DNA of 64,000 nt from Microbacterium sp. CBA3102 (GTDB lineage: Bacteria > Actinomycetota > Actinomycetes > Actinomycetales > Microbacteriaceae), in assembly GCF_007954505.1 (NCBI RefSeq), contig NZ_CP042412.1, positions 3,822,004 through 3,886,003 on the forward strand, given 5' to 3'. Of this stretch, positions 43,174-51,673 are shown one piece after another. A program made the translations under genes and the position numbers. The stretch's first letter is position 1; each line of letters opens with the position of its first letter. The notes under the pieces are model-generated. The model saw only the letters and a list, made by a program, of their open reading frames with translations, was not told the origin of the DNA and ran no database searches.

Positions 43174-43993
43174 CCGCAGCTCCGATCAGAGACGTATCCC
43201 GCTTGACGTCGGAATGGGTCGAGTACTGTGCCTTCACCTCCGTGTGAGTGGAGAAGAACACCTTCATGTCCGAATGGGTGAGCGCGGTCGCCGTGATACC
43301 CACAGCAGGAGGCCGCACCTCAGAGACGGTGGCGGAGAACCGAATATGCCCGCCGCCGCCAATTACTCGCGACTCCCGAAGCCTCGGGACGTGGCAGAAG
43401 AAGATTCGAGGAATCCTCTGATCTGGAGGAGTTCGAATGAGCCAAACCGGCAACTGCGATGTCGCGTATCCACCCAACGTCGACTGCAACGCATCTGCAT
43501 CGGAAGCGGAAGAAAGCAGAACATCGACAGCCATGCCTTGGATGCCTTGCCGTGGACCAAGACCGACCATGCCCGGAAGGGTTGCACCCTGTGGGAACAC
43601 CAGATCCCCAGGCGTCTCCCTCTCGATATCCGCTGCCATTGTGACCAGCCTGACCACTTCTACGGATAGGCGAGGGTCAAGCGGCTGCTGGATGACTGAA
43701 CCGCTGAAATCAACTGTGGTTGATCCGACAGGCCATGAACCTACGATCTCTCCATCTATGTCGTGTCCAATAACGGTGTAGTCGTTCGGAACCTGAAACC
43801 CAGGCTCCGGGTCAATCACCACGAGCGGAGAAGATGCAGGCTTGCGGATACCTCCGCGAACATCCATGACGCGACCCTCGCACGTCCTTTGAACGCTCAC
43901 GGTTACCGATCCCGCGGGGAACTCATCGACAGGAACGTCGATGAGCACCCGCGGGACCGGTGCCATATCCGCGAAGGGCGTGAGAGTGCTCAA
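43166..43993 (-). CDS. Distal tail or minor tail protein with C-terminal decapeptide repeats
   Basis: 275 aa. Follows the tape measure with a 4-bp overlap, the usual distal-tail position. Beta-rich (VPVDEFPAGSVTVSVQRTC, VDVLLSSASDADALQSTLGG). The C-terminus holds three 10-residue repeats THSDMKVFFS, THTEVKAQYS, THSDVKRDTS. Confidence 0.72.
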   Translation of the reverse strand: MSTLTPFADMAPVPRVLIDVPVDEFPAGSVTVSVQRTCEGRVMDVRGGIRKPASSPLVVIDPEPGFQVPNDYTVIGHDIDGEIVGSWPVGSTTVDFSGSVIQQPLDPRLSVEVVRLVTMAADIERETPGDLVFPQGATLPGMVGLGPRQGIQGMAVDVLLSSASDADALQSTLGGYATSQLPVWLIRTPPDQRIPRIFFCHVPRLRESRVIGGGGHIRFSATVSEVRPPAVGITATALTHSDMKVFFSTHTEVKAQYSTHSDVKRDTSLIGAADA

Positions 43994-46017
43994 CCGTCTG
44001 CCCTCCTTCTTCCTCTGAGCGCAGTCGAAACCGCGCCGCCACGCTCAGCCGCTTGCACTGCGGCTCGCTCGTCCATAACGGCGAGCAGGTAGCCGCCGGT
44101 GAATGGGTTCTGCACGTAGGTGTCGCCGGTGCGGACCGAAGCGGCCCCCGCGAGGTTCGTAAGCCCCTGGAAAGAGAACTGTGGTCTGTAGTTCTCTGCA
44201 CCTGTAGAGAACTGCTCCATCAGCGATGCGCCACCGTCCGCCACCGAAACCCACCCGGCACCCGAGAATGGTCCACGAAGTGCCGGGGAATGCGGGAAGA
44301 ACCCAGCCGCCCAGTCGAGGACGCCGCCGATCGCATCGCCGACGCTTCCGATCATCGACGTAATGCCATTGATGAACCCCTGCATCAGAGCACGCCCGGA
44401 ATTCACCAGCCACGACCCGACTCCAGCGAACAGCGCCTGAATACTGCGTGGCAGGTTCGAGAAGATAGATATCACCCTCGAGACGCCACTTGAGAACAGA
44501 GACGACAAGGTGGACCACAGCCCGGCCGCGGCTGAGCCGATATTGCGTGCAGCCCCGGTCACAGCCCCTGTGATCTCGAACCACTTCGACTGCCAGAAAG
44601 CACCGAGATTGTTCAACACGTTCGAAATCTGGAGGTGCATCGCCACGACGGACTGCACCAGGTCGCCGATCGGGCCTGTCAGGGCTCCGATCTGCTCGAG
44701 CATGTCGCTGAAGGTCGTGTCCCCGTAGTACCAGTCGCTCAGAATCATCGCGGCCTCGAGGAAGGTTGCGAGCCCCTCCGCCACTGCAGCGACGATCGGG
44801 ACGAGCAGCGTCAGAAGATCAGCGAGCGGCGGAAGGAGAACCTGCACCAGCGACACCAAAGGTGGAATCAGGGGCAACAGAGCGACAATCAGGTCCGTGA
44901 GAGGCGGTGCGAGCTCAACGATCGCATCGACCAGCGCCTCCCCAACGAGCGGCAGGAGAGGTGCCACAGCCTCGAAGATCTGCCGCAAAGCATCTGCCAG
45001 CGCCGGCCCAACCTTGGTTCCGATCTCGCGAATGACGGGCACAAGCGGCTTCAGAGCTTCAAGCAATGCCCCGAACGGGGTAGAGCTGAAGTTAGCGGTG
45101 AACGTGTCGAGGCCGGCAAGGAACTTCTCTCCGAAACCGTCGATCTGAAACAGTCCACCGAACTTGTCCTGGATTCGCTGAACGAACGGACCGATGCGCT
45201 CCTCAAGGCCGTCGAGGATGATGGTGATCTCGTTGAAAAACGTCTTCGCGCCACTCAGCCCGTCGCCCACGAACGCGAGGCCCAGACGCGAAAGCGCTGC
45301 ACGCATGTTCGCGAACGCACCGCGAGTCGTGTTCCCGGACTCGAGGGCCGCTCCGCCAATGTTCTCCGCGATAGCCTTCCTGAAGGTGGCTGCGTCAACC
45401 TCTCCGCGAGAGACCATCTTCTGGAGCTCGTCTGCGGTGACGCCGTACTCCTCCTGGAGCCACTGCATGATCGGGATACCGCGCTCAGTGAGCCGGTTCA
45501 GGTTCTCCATCCCCGCGTAACCCTTAGAGGTCACCTGGTTGATGATGGAACCCATCTCCTCCATCGAGGTTCCTGCGATGGTCGCCGCGTCGGCTGTCAA
45601 CCGCAGGTAACGCTCAAGCTCCTGTCCTGGTTTGATGCCAGCCGCAACCGCCGAGGCCGCTGTTGTAGCGGCTGCGTCGAGACCGAAGGCGGTCCCCTTC
45701 ACAGATGCCAGGGCGTCCTTCATGATCGCTTCGACAGCCTTGGTGTCGTGACCGAGACCCTTGAGCTTCGCGGTCGCGTCTTCGATGTTCAGGGCGCGGG
45801 AGATTCCGCCCCCGACTGCCAGCGCTCCGACCGTGGCAACCATGCCGCCGACGACAAGCGCACCTCGCTTTGCCCACTTCGTGACGCCAGAGAAGAACCC
45901 ATTGGATGACTTCTCAGCACCCTTGAAGGCGGATTCCGCTTCACCCTGGACTGCCCTGGAGAACCCCTTGCCTGACGGGAGGAGGGAAACGTATGCGACG
46001 CCGATTTCCTGAGCCAC
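43990..46017 (-). CDS. Tape measure protein
   Basis: 675 aa. N-terminal conserved region YVSLLPSGKGFSRAVQGEAE, first hydrophobic helix (ALVVGGMVATVGALAVGGGI), TMP core AGTSMEEMGSIINQVTSKGY with LTERGIPIMQWLQEEYGVT, and a long hydrophobic middle (IVALLPLIPPLVSLVQVLLP). C-terminal FFPHSPALRGPFSGAGW is shared by many actinophage tape measures. At 675 aa it predicts a tail of about 100 nm by the usual length rule. Confidence 0.95.
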   Translation of the reverse strand: MAQEIGVAYVSLLPSGKGFSRAVQGEAESAFKGAEKSSNGFFSGVTKWAKRGALVVGGMVATVGALAVGGGISRALNIEDATAKLKGLGHDTKAVEAIMKDALASVKGTAFGLDAAATTAASAVAAGIKPGQELERYLRLTADAATIAGTSMEEMGSIINQVTSKGYAGMENLNRLTERGIPIMQWLQEEYGVTADELQKMVSRGEVDAATFRKAIAENIGGAALESGNTTRGAFANMRAALSRLGLAFVGDGLSGAKTFFNEITIILDGLEERIGPFVQRIQDKFGGLFQIDGFGEKFLAGLDTFTANFSSTPFGALLEALKPLVPVIREIGTKVGPALADALRQIFEAVAPLLPLVGEALVDAIVELAPPLTDLIVALLPLIPPLVSLVQVLLPPLADLLTLLVPIVAAVAEGLATFLEAAMILSDWYYGDTTFSDMLEQIGALTGPIGDLVQSVVAMHLQISNVLNNLGAFWQSKWFEITGAVTGAARNIGSAAAGLWSTLSSLFSSGVSRVISIFSNLPRSIQALFAGVGSWLVNSGRALMQGFINGITSMIGSVGDAIGGVLDWAAGFFPHSPALRGPFSGAGWVSVADGGASLMEQFSTGAENYRPQFSFQGLTNLAGAASVRTGDTYVQNPFTGGYLLAVMDERAAVQAAERGGAVSTALRGRRRADG

Positions 46018-46090
46018 GAACGCCCCCTTCCTGCCCTTGCGGGGCGAACCTGGACTTCCGCACGCGGCAGTAGACCGTTAAGATGCGGGC

Positions 46091-46372
46091 ATGACTTCTA
46101 TGGCGCAGAGCGCAGCGCCCGGCTGGTACGACGACGGAGCCGGGCGGCAGCGTTGGTGGGACGGCAGCATGTGGACGCACCACTACGCAGACCAGCAGCA
46201 ACCCCAGATGGTGGCCGCACAACAGCCGTACGCACCGCAACAGGTGATCGTCCAGCAGCGGAAGGTCTACAAGACCAGCCACGGGTTCCACCTGATCATG
46301 TCGATCGTGACGTTCGGCCTATGGTTGCCCGTTTGGTTGGTCGTCGGGATCTACAACGCCTCGAAGTCCTAG
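46091..46372 (+). CDS. DUF2510 membrane protein on the opposite strand (likely moron)
   Basis: 93 aa. N-terminal DUF2510 motif APGWYDDGAGRQRWWDGSMW, Gln-rich linker, one C-terminal transmembrane helix (LIMSIVTFGLWLPVWLVVGI). It is the only plus-strand gene in the structural module. TAAGAT (46079-46084) lies exactly 7 nt before the ATG, so it probably has its own leaderless promoter. It overlaps antisense the last 54 nt of the tail-chaperone extension. Likely expressed in the lysogen; function unknown. Confidence 0.82.
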   Translation: MTSMAQSAAPGWYDDGAGRQRWWDGSMWTHHYADQQQPQMVAAQQPYAPQQVIVQQRKVYKTSHGFHLIMSIVTFGLWLPVWLVVGIYNASKS

Positions 46373-46755
46373 ACGCTCCTGCAAAACCCTCCGACGCTCG
46401 GACCGACCAGGGTCGTGCGTCGGGACGGCAGCCTTCCTGCCTGCGACCTCCCACGGACGCTTCGCCGGCGACGGCATGACCTTGCCCGGGCGATGGTGCA
46501 TGACCGCTTGCGCATCGAGCCAGTCGAGGAAGAACGAGTCCATAGGGTTCGGCGCGTAACCCCAGCCCTGGAACGCGGCGAAGAGGTGTGAGTACGTGTC
46601 GCGAGCAATCTGAGCAACAAGCATCGCCACCAGGTTCCATGCCCGCCGTCCATTGACAACCTCATCGAAGCCCCACCCGAACCGCGACCACATCTCGAAC
46701 TCGAGCGGGCCACGGTGGGCGAAGTGGGCAACGGTGAGGGTCAGGCTTTTCCCGC
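46319..46755 (-). CDS. Tail assembly chaperone frameshift extension (gpT part)
   Basis: Read by -1 frameshift from the upstream chaperone: after GK the product continues SLTLTVAHFAHRGPLEFEMW .. FDEVVNGRRAWNLVA to a stop at 46319, adding about 145 residues. The extension contains FFLDWLDAQAVMHH and a basic C-terminus. It has no own start or ribosome site near the junction. gpG/gpGT pairs just before the tape measure are near universal in long-tailed phages. Confidence 0.85.
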
Positions 46756-47076
46756 GTCGAACCCGTACTCGCCGGAGACGGACACCCAGTGCTTGAGCAC
46801 ATGCGAAAGGTTGTCTTCGTCGAGCCGAGCGAGCTGGCGCGTGGCGTCCGGGTACGTGTCCGCCAGAGTCTGGATGAAGAATCCCCACGCCTGAGCGGCC
46901 TCGGACTCTGTGAGCTTCCGACCAGCCTGGAACTTATCCCAGAAGATGGTGAACGCCGATGTGATTCCCATCGGAACGCCCTTCACCCCCAGAACGGGCA
47001 GCTGGAAGAGAACCTTCCCATCGTGACCGAAGTCGATCATCGGCGTGTTTTCGTTTTCAAGATCCAGTTCGAACAT
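46741..47076 (-). CDS. Tail assembly chaperone (gpG-like)
   Basis: 111 aa from ATG 47076 (MFELDLENENTP; GGAGG upstream). Short, acidic, helical: ITSAFTIFWDKFQAGRKLTE, EAAQAWGFFIQTLADTYPDA. It sits between the major tail protein and tape measure, ends in GKA-stop at the slippery site and is extended by frameshifting. Confidence 0.88.
   Translation of the reverse strand: MFELDLENENTPMIDFGHDGKVLFQLPVLGVKGVPMGITSAFTIFWDKFQAGRKLTESEAAQAWGFFIQTLADTYPDATRQLARLDEDNLSHVLKHWVSVSGEYGFDAGKA
46747..46753 (-). promoter_or_regulatory. Programmed -1 frameshift site GGGAAAA
   Basis: On the minus strand the codons GCG GGA AAA GCC TGA contain the heptamer G GGA AAA, a classic X XXY YYZ slippery sequence, one codon before the chaperone stop. 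The -1 frame is open for about 145 codons. Confidence 0.85.
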
Positions 47077-47157
47077 GGCGACCTCCTTGGGATGGCGACC
47101 AGAAAAGAGAAGACCGGGGATGAGCGGGTCGCCACTCACTCATCCCCGGAGATGGGG

Positions 47158-48009
47158 TCACGCCGGGGTCACGACCACGGCCGGCGAGGAGCCGCCCGTC
47201 AGGCTGGAACCGTCCGCCGTGAGCATCCGAGCAGACGTGAACGTGATCGTCTTGGTGGTCGTCCCGGTGACAGTTGCGCCCGTAACGCCTGCGATCGCGT
47301 TCAGTGCGCTCTGCACGGCCGTAGCGTTCGCGTCGTACGCGATCGCAGCGGATGCGACACCATCAACGGAGAGCGTGTAGGTGCCACCAGTCGGGGTTCC
47401 AGTGATCTCCGACGTCCACTCCAGAGATCCCGTCTCCGCCACGAAGCCCCAGGACTTGAAGTGGTATGGCGCCGAAGCCCCACCCTTGAACGTCTTGAAG
47501 GTGATGCCGTACGCGAGCAGCGTCGTCCGATTGAAGGTGATCGCTTCACGAGACGAGTTGTCGAGCTGGACGTTGGGGTAATGGACCAGGATCAAACGAT
47601 CCTTCTGATCCAGGCCGGCAGTCACCACGTCGTACCGCTTCGAAGCGGACGCCTTCGTGACCGTGACAGACCCATCAGAGGGATCCACCTCCACGTCGAA
47701 ATACGTAGCCGTGGCCAGCTCATTGCCCTCGAGACCCGAGAAACCGACCGTCCACCACCCCGGGGCGGCTTCGGAGATCAGCGGGTCTCCGTTGTGACCG
47801 GTGAGGTTGGTCTCATCGCCCGGAACCGGGGTGAGAACATACCCGTCGTCGGAGTAGTACCCGAGCTGAGTGCTGGCATCAGATGGCGTCCAGCTCGTTC
47901 CAGTGGGGACGTCGGAAGTCCCCACCTCGCGGATGAAGATAGCCCCATCCTTGATCAGCCGGGCAAGATCAGCGTCAACCCCGGTCTCCATGTACGCAGG
48001 CTTAGCCAT
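47158..48009 (-). CDS. Major tail protein
   Basis: 283 aa from ATG 48009. N-terminal tail-tube-like domain (MAKPAYMETGVDADLARLI, SWTPSDASTQLGYYSDDGY, PGWWTVGFSGLEGNE). C-terminal Ig-like module TGTPTGGTYTLSVDGVA with AIAYDANATAVQSALNAIAG, a common decoration domain on phage tail tubes. Confidence 0.9.
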   Translation of the reverse strand: MAKPAYMETGVDADLARLIKDGAIFIREVGTSDVPTGTSWTPSDASTQLGYYSDDGYVLTPVPGDETNLTGHNGDPLISEAAPGWWTVGFSGLEGNELATATYFDVEVDPSDGSVTVTKASASKRYDVVTAGLDQKDRLILVHYPNVQLDNSSREAITFNRTTLLAYGITFKTFKGGASAPYHFKSWGFVAETGSLEWTSEITGTPTGGTYTLSVDGVASAAIAYDANATAVQSALNAIAGVTGATVTGTTTKTITFTSARMLTADGSSLTGGSSPAVVVTPA

Positions 48010-48078
48010 AGCGTTTCTCCTTCTGTAGGTAGATGCCCACGGCGACAAGGGCGAGGAAAGTGACCGGGGCCACGAATG

Positions 48079-48468
48079 TCAGACCGCAACCTCAAGGAGG
48101 ACGGTCGAATAGAGGAACTCGAGCTTGGTGATCGAGTCAGTCGTTCGCGACGGACCCGACTCGACATCGGCGGACAGAATTACTCCCGAAGTGTTCGACT
48201 CGAGCCAGGCGTTGGCCTCTGATGCGAGGTCGAAAGCGTCGCCGATATCAGAGGTGCCATCGGGTCGCACAGACCATGCGGACACACCCACGCGGCAGTA
48301 CCGCGAAATCGGGGTCACCTTCTGCTGCAGGTCAGCGCGGATCACCAGCATCCGGTAAGGATTCGGACGATCTGGTTTGACGTTGAACGTGTCTTCAACT
48401 GACGAAAGACCCGCTATCAACAGGGCTTCCATATCGGGAGACGTGGTAGGGATCGTCACAGTCGCCAC
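48079..48468 (-). CDS. Tail terminator / completion protein
   Basis: 129 aa. IPTTSPDMEALLIAGLSSVE, then PNPYRMLVIRADLQQ and CRVGVSAWSVRPDGT. Size and position immediately upstream of the major tail gene fit the tail terminator that caps the tube at the head. Confidence 0.75.
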   Translation of the reverse strand: MATVTIPTTSPDMEALLIAGLSSVEDTFNVKPDRPNPYRMLVIRADLQQKVTPISRYCRVGVSAWSVRPDGTSDIGDAFDLASEANAWLESNTSGVILSADVESGPSRTTDSITKLEFLYSTVLLEVAV

Positions 48469-48668
48469 CCGCCGATCACGCGGCTAAGGGTGCCGTTCTG
48501 TGCCTCATCGGCGAGATCTCCATAGACGCGAGCTCGGGCGCGTGATGGCGCTTCCTCAGCGACCCCATCCGAACCCACGATCCCGCTGAGGAGCGCTTGA
48601 GTTTCGGCACCCTTGAGGATCTGATCCCGGAACGCCTTCCTGTTCAGAACGAACTTTGTCACGCGCAT
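48456..48668 (-). CDS. Short head-tail joining protein
   Basis: 70 aa from ATG 48668 (MRVTKFVLNRKAFRDQILK). Resembles the N-terminal half of HK97 gp10-like proteins but is much shorter than the usual about 130-150 aa. The ATG shares a base with the upstream stop (TGATG). Confidence 0.68.
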   Translation of the reverse strand: MRVTKFVLNRKAFRDQILKGAETQALLSGIVGSDGVAEEAPSRARARVYGDLADEAQNGTLSRVIGGWRL

Positions 48669-49003
48669 CACGGGACTCCTTCGTTCGAATCTCGAAGCGT
48701 CACTACGAGCCCCCCGATGCCCGGGCCTCGCCATTCTGCTGGGATGGAATAGACCTCGTACTCAATCCCTCGGACGCGGACACGATCGTCCTCGCGAATG
48801 TCAGGGAATGCGTTGAGCCAGTACAACGACGGTTCAACGATGGTCGCCGAACGCCCCACCTCGAGCGCTGGGATGACGTCCTTGGGGGCGAACAGAGCGA
48901 GCTCGTCGATCGGTGTCTCTACCGTCCCGTAGACGGCATTGCCGTAGCGATCGACCCCGGTCTTTTCGCGCCTGAGCCTGGTGACCTGATCTACGCCCTT
49001 CAC
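48668..49003 (-). CDS. Head-tail adaptor protein
   Basis: 111 aa from GTG 49003, overlapping the connector stop as GTGA. GVDQVTRLRREKTGVDRYGN, APKDVIPALEVGRSATIVEP and DDRVRVRGIEYEVYSIPAEW match the head-closure (gp16-like) proteins with a small beta barrel. Confidence 0.78.
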   Translation of the reverse strand: MKGVDQVTRLRREKTGVDRYGNAVYGTVETPIDELALFAPKDVIPALEVGRSATIVEPSLYWLNAFPDIREDDRVRVRGIEYEVYSIPAEWRGPGIGGLVVTLRDSNEGVP

Positions 49004-49413
49004 GGCATCGGCTCCCAAGGATTCGGGCCAAAACCGAAGCCCCAGTCGGTCATCGGAACCGTGAAAGCGACCTGTTGCCCGCACCCGAGGAGGGCACGAT
49101 CAGACTTGGTCAGATACAGATCACCTGTTGGGTTCGAGAACTGCTGTGTCTGTTGGAAAGGACCAGCACCAGCCTGCACGGAGTTGACGCCGATCCCATC
49201 AACACCACCGGGTGTTGCCATGGCTCGCTTCACCATCTCGCAAGAAACGATCAACCGTGCTTCAAGCTCCTGCGCGGTGGGAGGCTCAGAAGGCGGACAC
49301 AGCGCGTCCAGCCGGACGGCTGCATCCCCCAGCAGCACGCTGGCTCGCTGGTACTCCGAACCAGAGAGGGTGCGCCAACGATCTTCCAGATCGGATACCT
49401 CTGCATACGTCAT
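49000..49413 (-). CDS. Head-tail connector protein (Gp19/Gp15-like)
   Basis: 137 aa. TYAEVSDLEDRWRTLSGSE, helical body with AAVRLDALCPPSE and LIVSCEMVKRAMATPGG, then SNPTGDLYLTKSDRALLG. Matches the Gp19/Gp15/Gp42 connector family directly after the capsid gene. Confidence 0.85.
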   Translation of the reverse strand: MTYAEVSDLEDRWRTLSGSEYQRASVLLGDAAVRLDALCPPSEPPTAQELEARLIVSCEMVKRAMATPGGVDGIGVNSVQAGAGPFQQTQQFSNPTGDLYLTKSDRALLGCGQQVAFTVPMTDWGFGFGPNPWEPMP

Positions 49414-49432
49414 GGCGCACCCTCCCCTTCGT

Positions 49433-50359
49433 TTAGGCGCGAGTCGCGTCAGTCAGCTTCCGGAACCGCGCGATATCGCGGTACTGGAAACCGATCTCGA
49501 TCTCGGCGCGGACAGCGAACATGTTGCGCTGCCACAGGTTGATGATGTTCGGCACTTCGTCCTCGCCCACGGTGATCGTGCCATCCGTGATCGAAGCCTG
49601 GTCCGAGATGCTGATCGAGACACCCTCGACCGAGCCCCAGAATGCGGAGTCCCAGTCACCGGCGAAACCGATCGTGTTCGGGGTTCCCGCCGCCTGAACG
49701 CCCTGCGTGTAGTACACGGGCTCACCCAGGATCGTGGGAACAGACGAACCAGCCTGGATCGACTCGAGCAGAAGCGGACGGCCCGTGGTGTCCACCTGTC
49801 CGAGAAGGAGGCCCTTCGCCTGGCTGGACAGCGCCCACCCGTCGAGGGTGCCGCCACCATTCGCGATCTCGGTGTACGCCTGCACCAGACCGGCGTAGGT
49901 GTTCTTCTTCACGTCCGTCGCGTGCGGCCCGAGAGCGACAGCGGAAGCGCCGCCGAGCTGCCCGAAGTTGGAGCCAGGGGCACCGGTCGACGCGAACACC
50001 GTCGAGTCGAACTTCTTCGCGAGGACGCCCGGAAGACGACGAACACACTCGTTGTACAGTGCCGCCGCGTCGCGACGGAACTGGTTGGAGAACGGAACGA
50101 TCACTGCGAGCGTGTACGGAGTGATGTCCTTCGACCCGAACGTGGGACGCGAAACGGGCTTCTCATCCGTCTCAGCCACCCAGTCAGCCGCAGGGTCGCC
50201 CGTGACGATGGGAATCGTCACGCCCGGCCCGGGGAGGGCGATCTGAGTCGCGAGCTGCTGAACAGCCGACGCCTCCTGCATGTTCGACCAAATCTCGTTC
50301 GAAATCTCCGCGGGAAGCTGAACACCGCTTGTGGTGCGGTTCACATCAATACCAGCCAT
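49433..50359 (-). CDS. Major capsid protein, HK97 fold
   Basis: 308 aa. E-loop region VTIPIVTGDPAADWVAETDE followed by KPVSRPTFG and ITPYTLAVIVPFSNQ, P-domain with DSTVFASTGAPGSNFG, A-domain with ILGEPVYYTQG and NLWQRNMFAVRAEIEIGF. No long N-terminal delta domain, in line with the separate scaffold gene upstream. Confidence 0.93.
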   Translation of the reverse strand: MAGIDVNRTTSGVQLPAEISNEIWSNMQEASAVQQLATQIALPGPGVTIPIVTGDPAADWVAETDEKPVSRPTFGSKDITPYTLAVIVPFSNQFRRDAAALYNECVRRLPGVLAKKFDSTVFASTGAPGSNFGQLGGASAVALGPHATDVKKNTYAGLVQAYTEIANGGGTLDGWALSSQAKGLLLGQVDTTGRPLLLESIQAGSSVPTILGEPVYYTQGVQAAGTPNTIGFAGDWDSAFWGSVEGVSISISDQASITDGTITVGEDEVPNIINLWQRNMFAVRAEIEIGFQYRDIARFRKLTDATRA

Positions 50360-50370
50360 GGCTAGTCCTT

Positions 50371-50859
50371 TCAGTCAATTCCAAGTGCCTGCCCGAAAGC
50401 CGCAGCTTTCGAGTGAGGCGCGACCTTGGGCGATTCGCCCTGGCCGGGGATGACCGGGCCTCGTGCCTGCTCACCCCGAAAAGCGATGAGCGCATCTGCC
50501 GACGACTCGAGCTCTTCCTGCGTGCTGCCCGAAAGCAGTTCGACAGGGACGCCCTTGGCGGCGGCGACCTCAGCACGAGTGGCCTTCAGTTCAAGCTCGG
50601 CTGCACGCTTCTCAGCGGCATCCAGACGCTCCTGAGCCTTCTGCGCTTCGGTCTTCTGCGACTCCTCGAACTCCGCGAGCTTGGCGATAGCCGCCTGACC
50701 CTCGTCGTAGTTCGCGAACTTCGCGCGCTCCCGAGCAATGCGAGCTTGGATGGCCTTGTCGAAGTCCTCCTGCGATGTGATCGCCTGGAACTCCTTGGCC
50801 TCCGTGCTCTGCCCGTTGGTTTCTTCCGTGCCCGTGGTGGGGGCCGTTTCCTCAGCCAT
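50371..50859 (-). CDS. Capsid scaffolding protein
   Basis: 162 aa from ATG 50859. Acidic N-terminus, then a long coiled coil (AKLAEFEESQKTEAQKAQER .. AAEKRAAELELKATRAE) and a C-terminal SADALIAFRGEQARG. This is the DUF4355-type scaffold between MuF-like and capsid genes. Confidence 0.85.
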   Translation of the reverse strand: MAEETAPTTGTEETNGQSTEAKEFQAITSQEDFDKAIQARIARERAKFANYDEGQAAIAKLAEFEESQKTEAQKAQERLDAAEKRAAELELKATRAEVAAAKGVPVELLSGSTQEELESSADALIAFRGEQARGPVIPGQGESPKVAPHSKAAAFGQALGID

Positions 50860-50944
50860 GCTGAGCCTCATTCCGTTTAGGGGCCGTCCGCCCATGGCCG
50901 GTGAAACCGTCACCGTGCGGGCACGGAAGAAACTCCATGCAAGA

Positions 50945-51673
50945 TCAGTGGTCGTGAACGCCGTCTGTGAAGTCGTCCGGGAACTGCCGGCGCATCTCCG
51001 CAGCAATCACCTTCGGGTCGCCACTGCCGGACGCCTCACGTGCGGACAGGTACTGTGCGTAAAGTCGATCCGGGTCATATCCCGCGATATGCGAACTGCC
51101 CGACTCCCACTCAGGGACGATCTGGCAATCACAGTCATCGTGATAGTCGCTCGACACGAGCCCAGCCGTCTCCCGTGTGAGGTACACGAAGCCCCGTGAA
51201 GCGAGCATCGAGCACCATGCGCACGTCTTCGCGCCGGTCGGAACCCTGCCAAAACGGGGCTTCGTCCGATCGCGGGCAACGTTCCGCGCGACGGTCTCGC
51301 GCCCGCTGTACAGGATGAACCGCTGTAGCGACCCTGACAGGCCCGCCAGCGTCCGATAAGGGTCGTCGGTGAACAACGACCCGGCGTGATACCGAACGTT
51401 CTCCACAACGCCCGCAGTCGGGAAAGTGTCCGGGGCGGTTTGCGCCAGGAACGCGCCGGGATGAACCTGTTCGAACCATTCAGCCGCGACTGTCGCGGCC
51501 AACTCGCCATACTCACGAGTCAGCAACGGCACTATCTCGATCAGGGCATCCCGAACGCGCTCAGGTGACGCAAGATCCGCTGTTGCGAAGAACCCGGACA
51601 ACTCGTTCTGAGCCATCCGCACCAGTTCCCGCTGCGCCGCCGTCAACCTGTCAAGGTCATCCCGCGACGTCAT
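50945..51673 (-). CDS. MuF-like capsid maturation / minor head protein
   Basis: 242 aa from ATG 51673. Helical N-terminus, conserved core TKPRFGRVPTGAKTCAWCSM followed by LASRGFVYLTRETAG and HDDCDCQIVPEW: Cys and His placed as in the MuF Zn-binding region. Starts within the last 17 bp of the portal gene. Confidence 0.85.
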   Translation of the reverse strand: MTSRDDLDRLTAAQRELVRMAQNELSGFFATADLASPERVRDALIEIVPLLTREYGELAATVAAEWFEQVHPGAFLAQTAPDTFPTAGVVENVRYHAGSLFTDDPYRTLAGLSGSLQRFILYSGRETVARNVARDRTKPRFGRVPTGAKTCAWCSMLASRGFVYLTRETAGLVSSDYHDDCDCQIVPEWESGSSHIAGYDPDRLYAQYLSAREASGSGDPKVIAAEMRRQFPDDFTDGVHDH

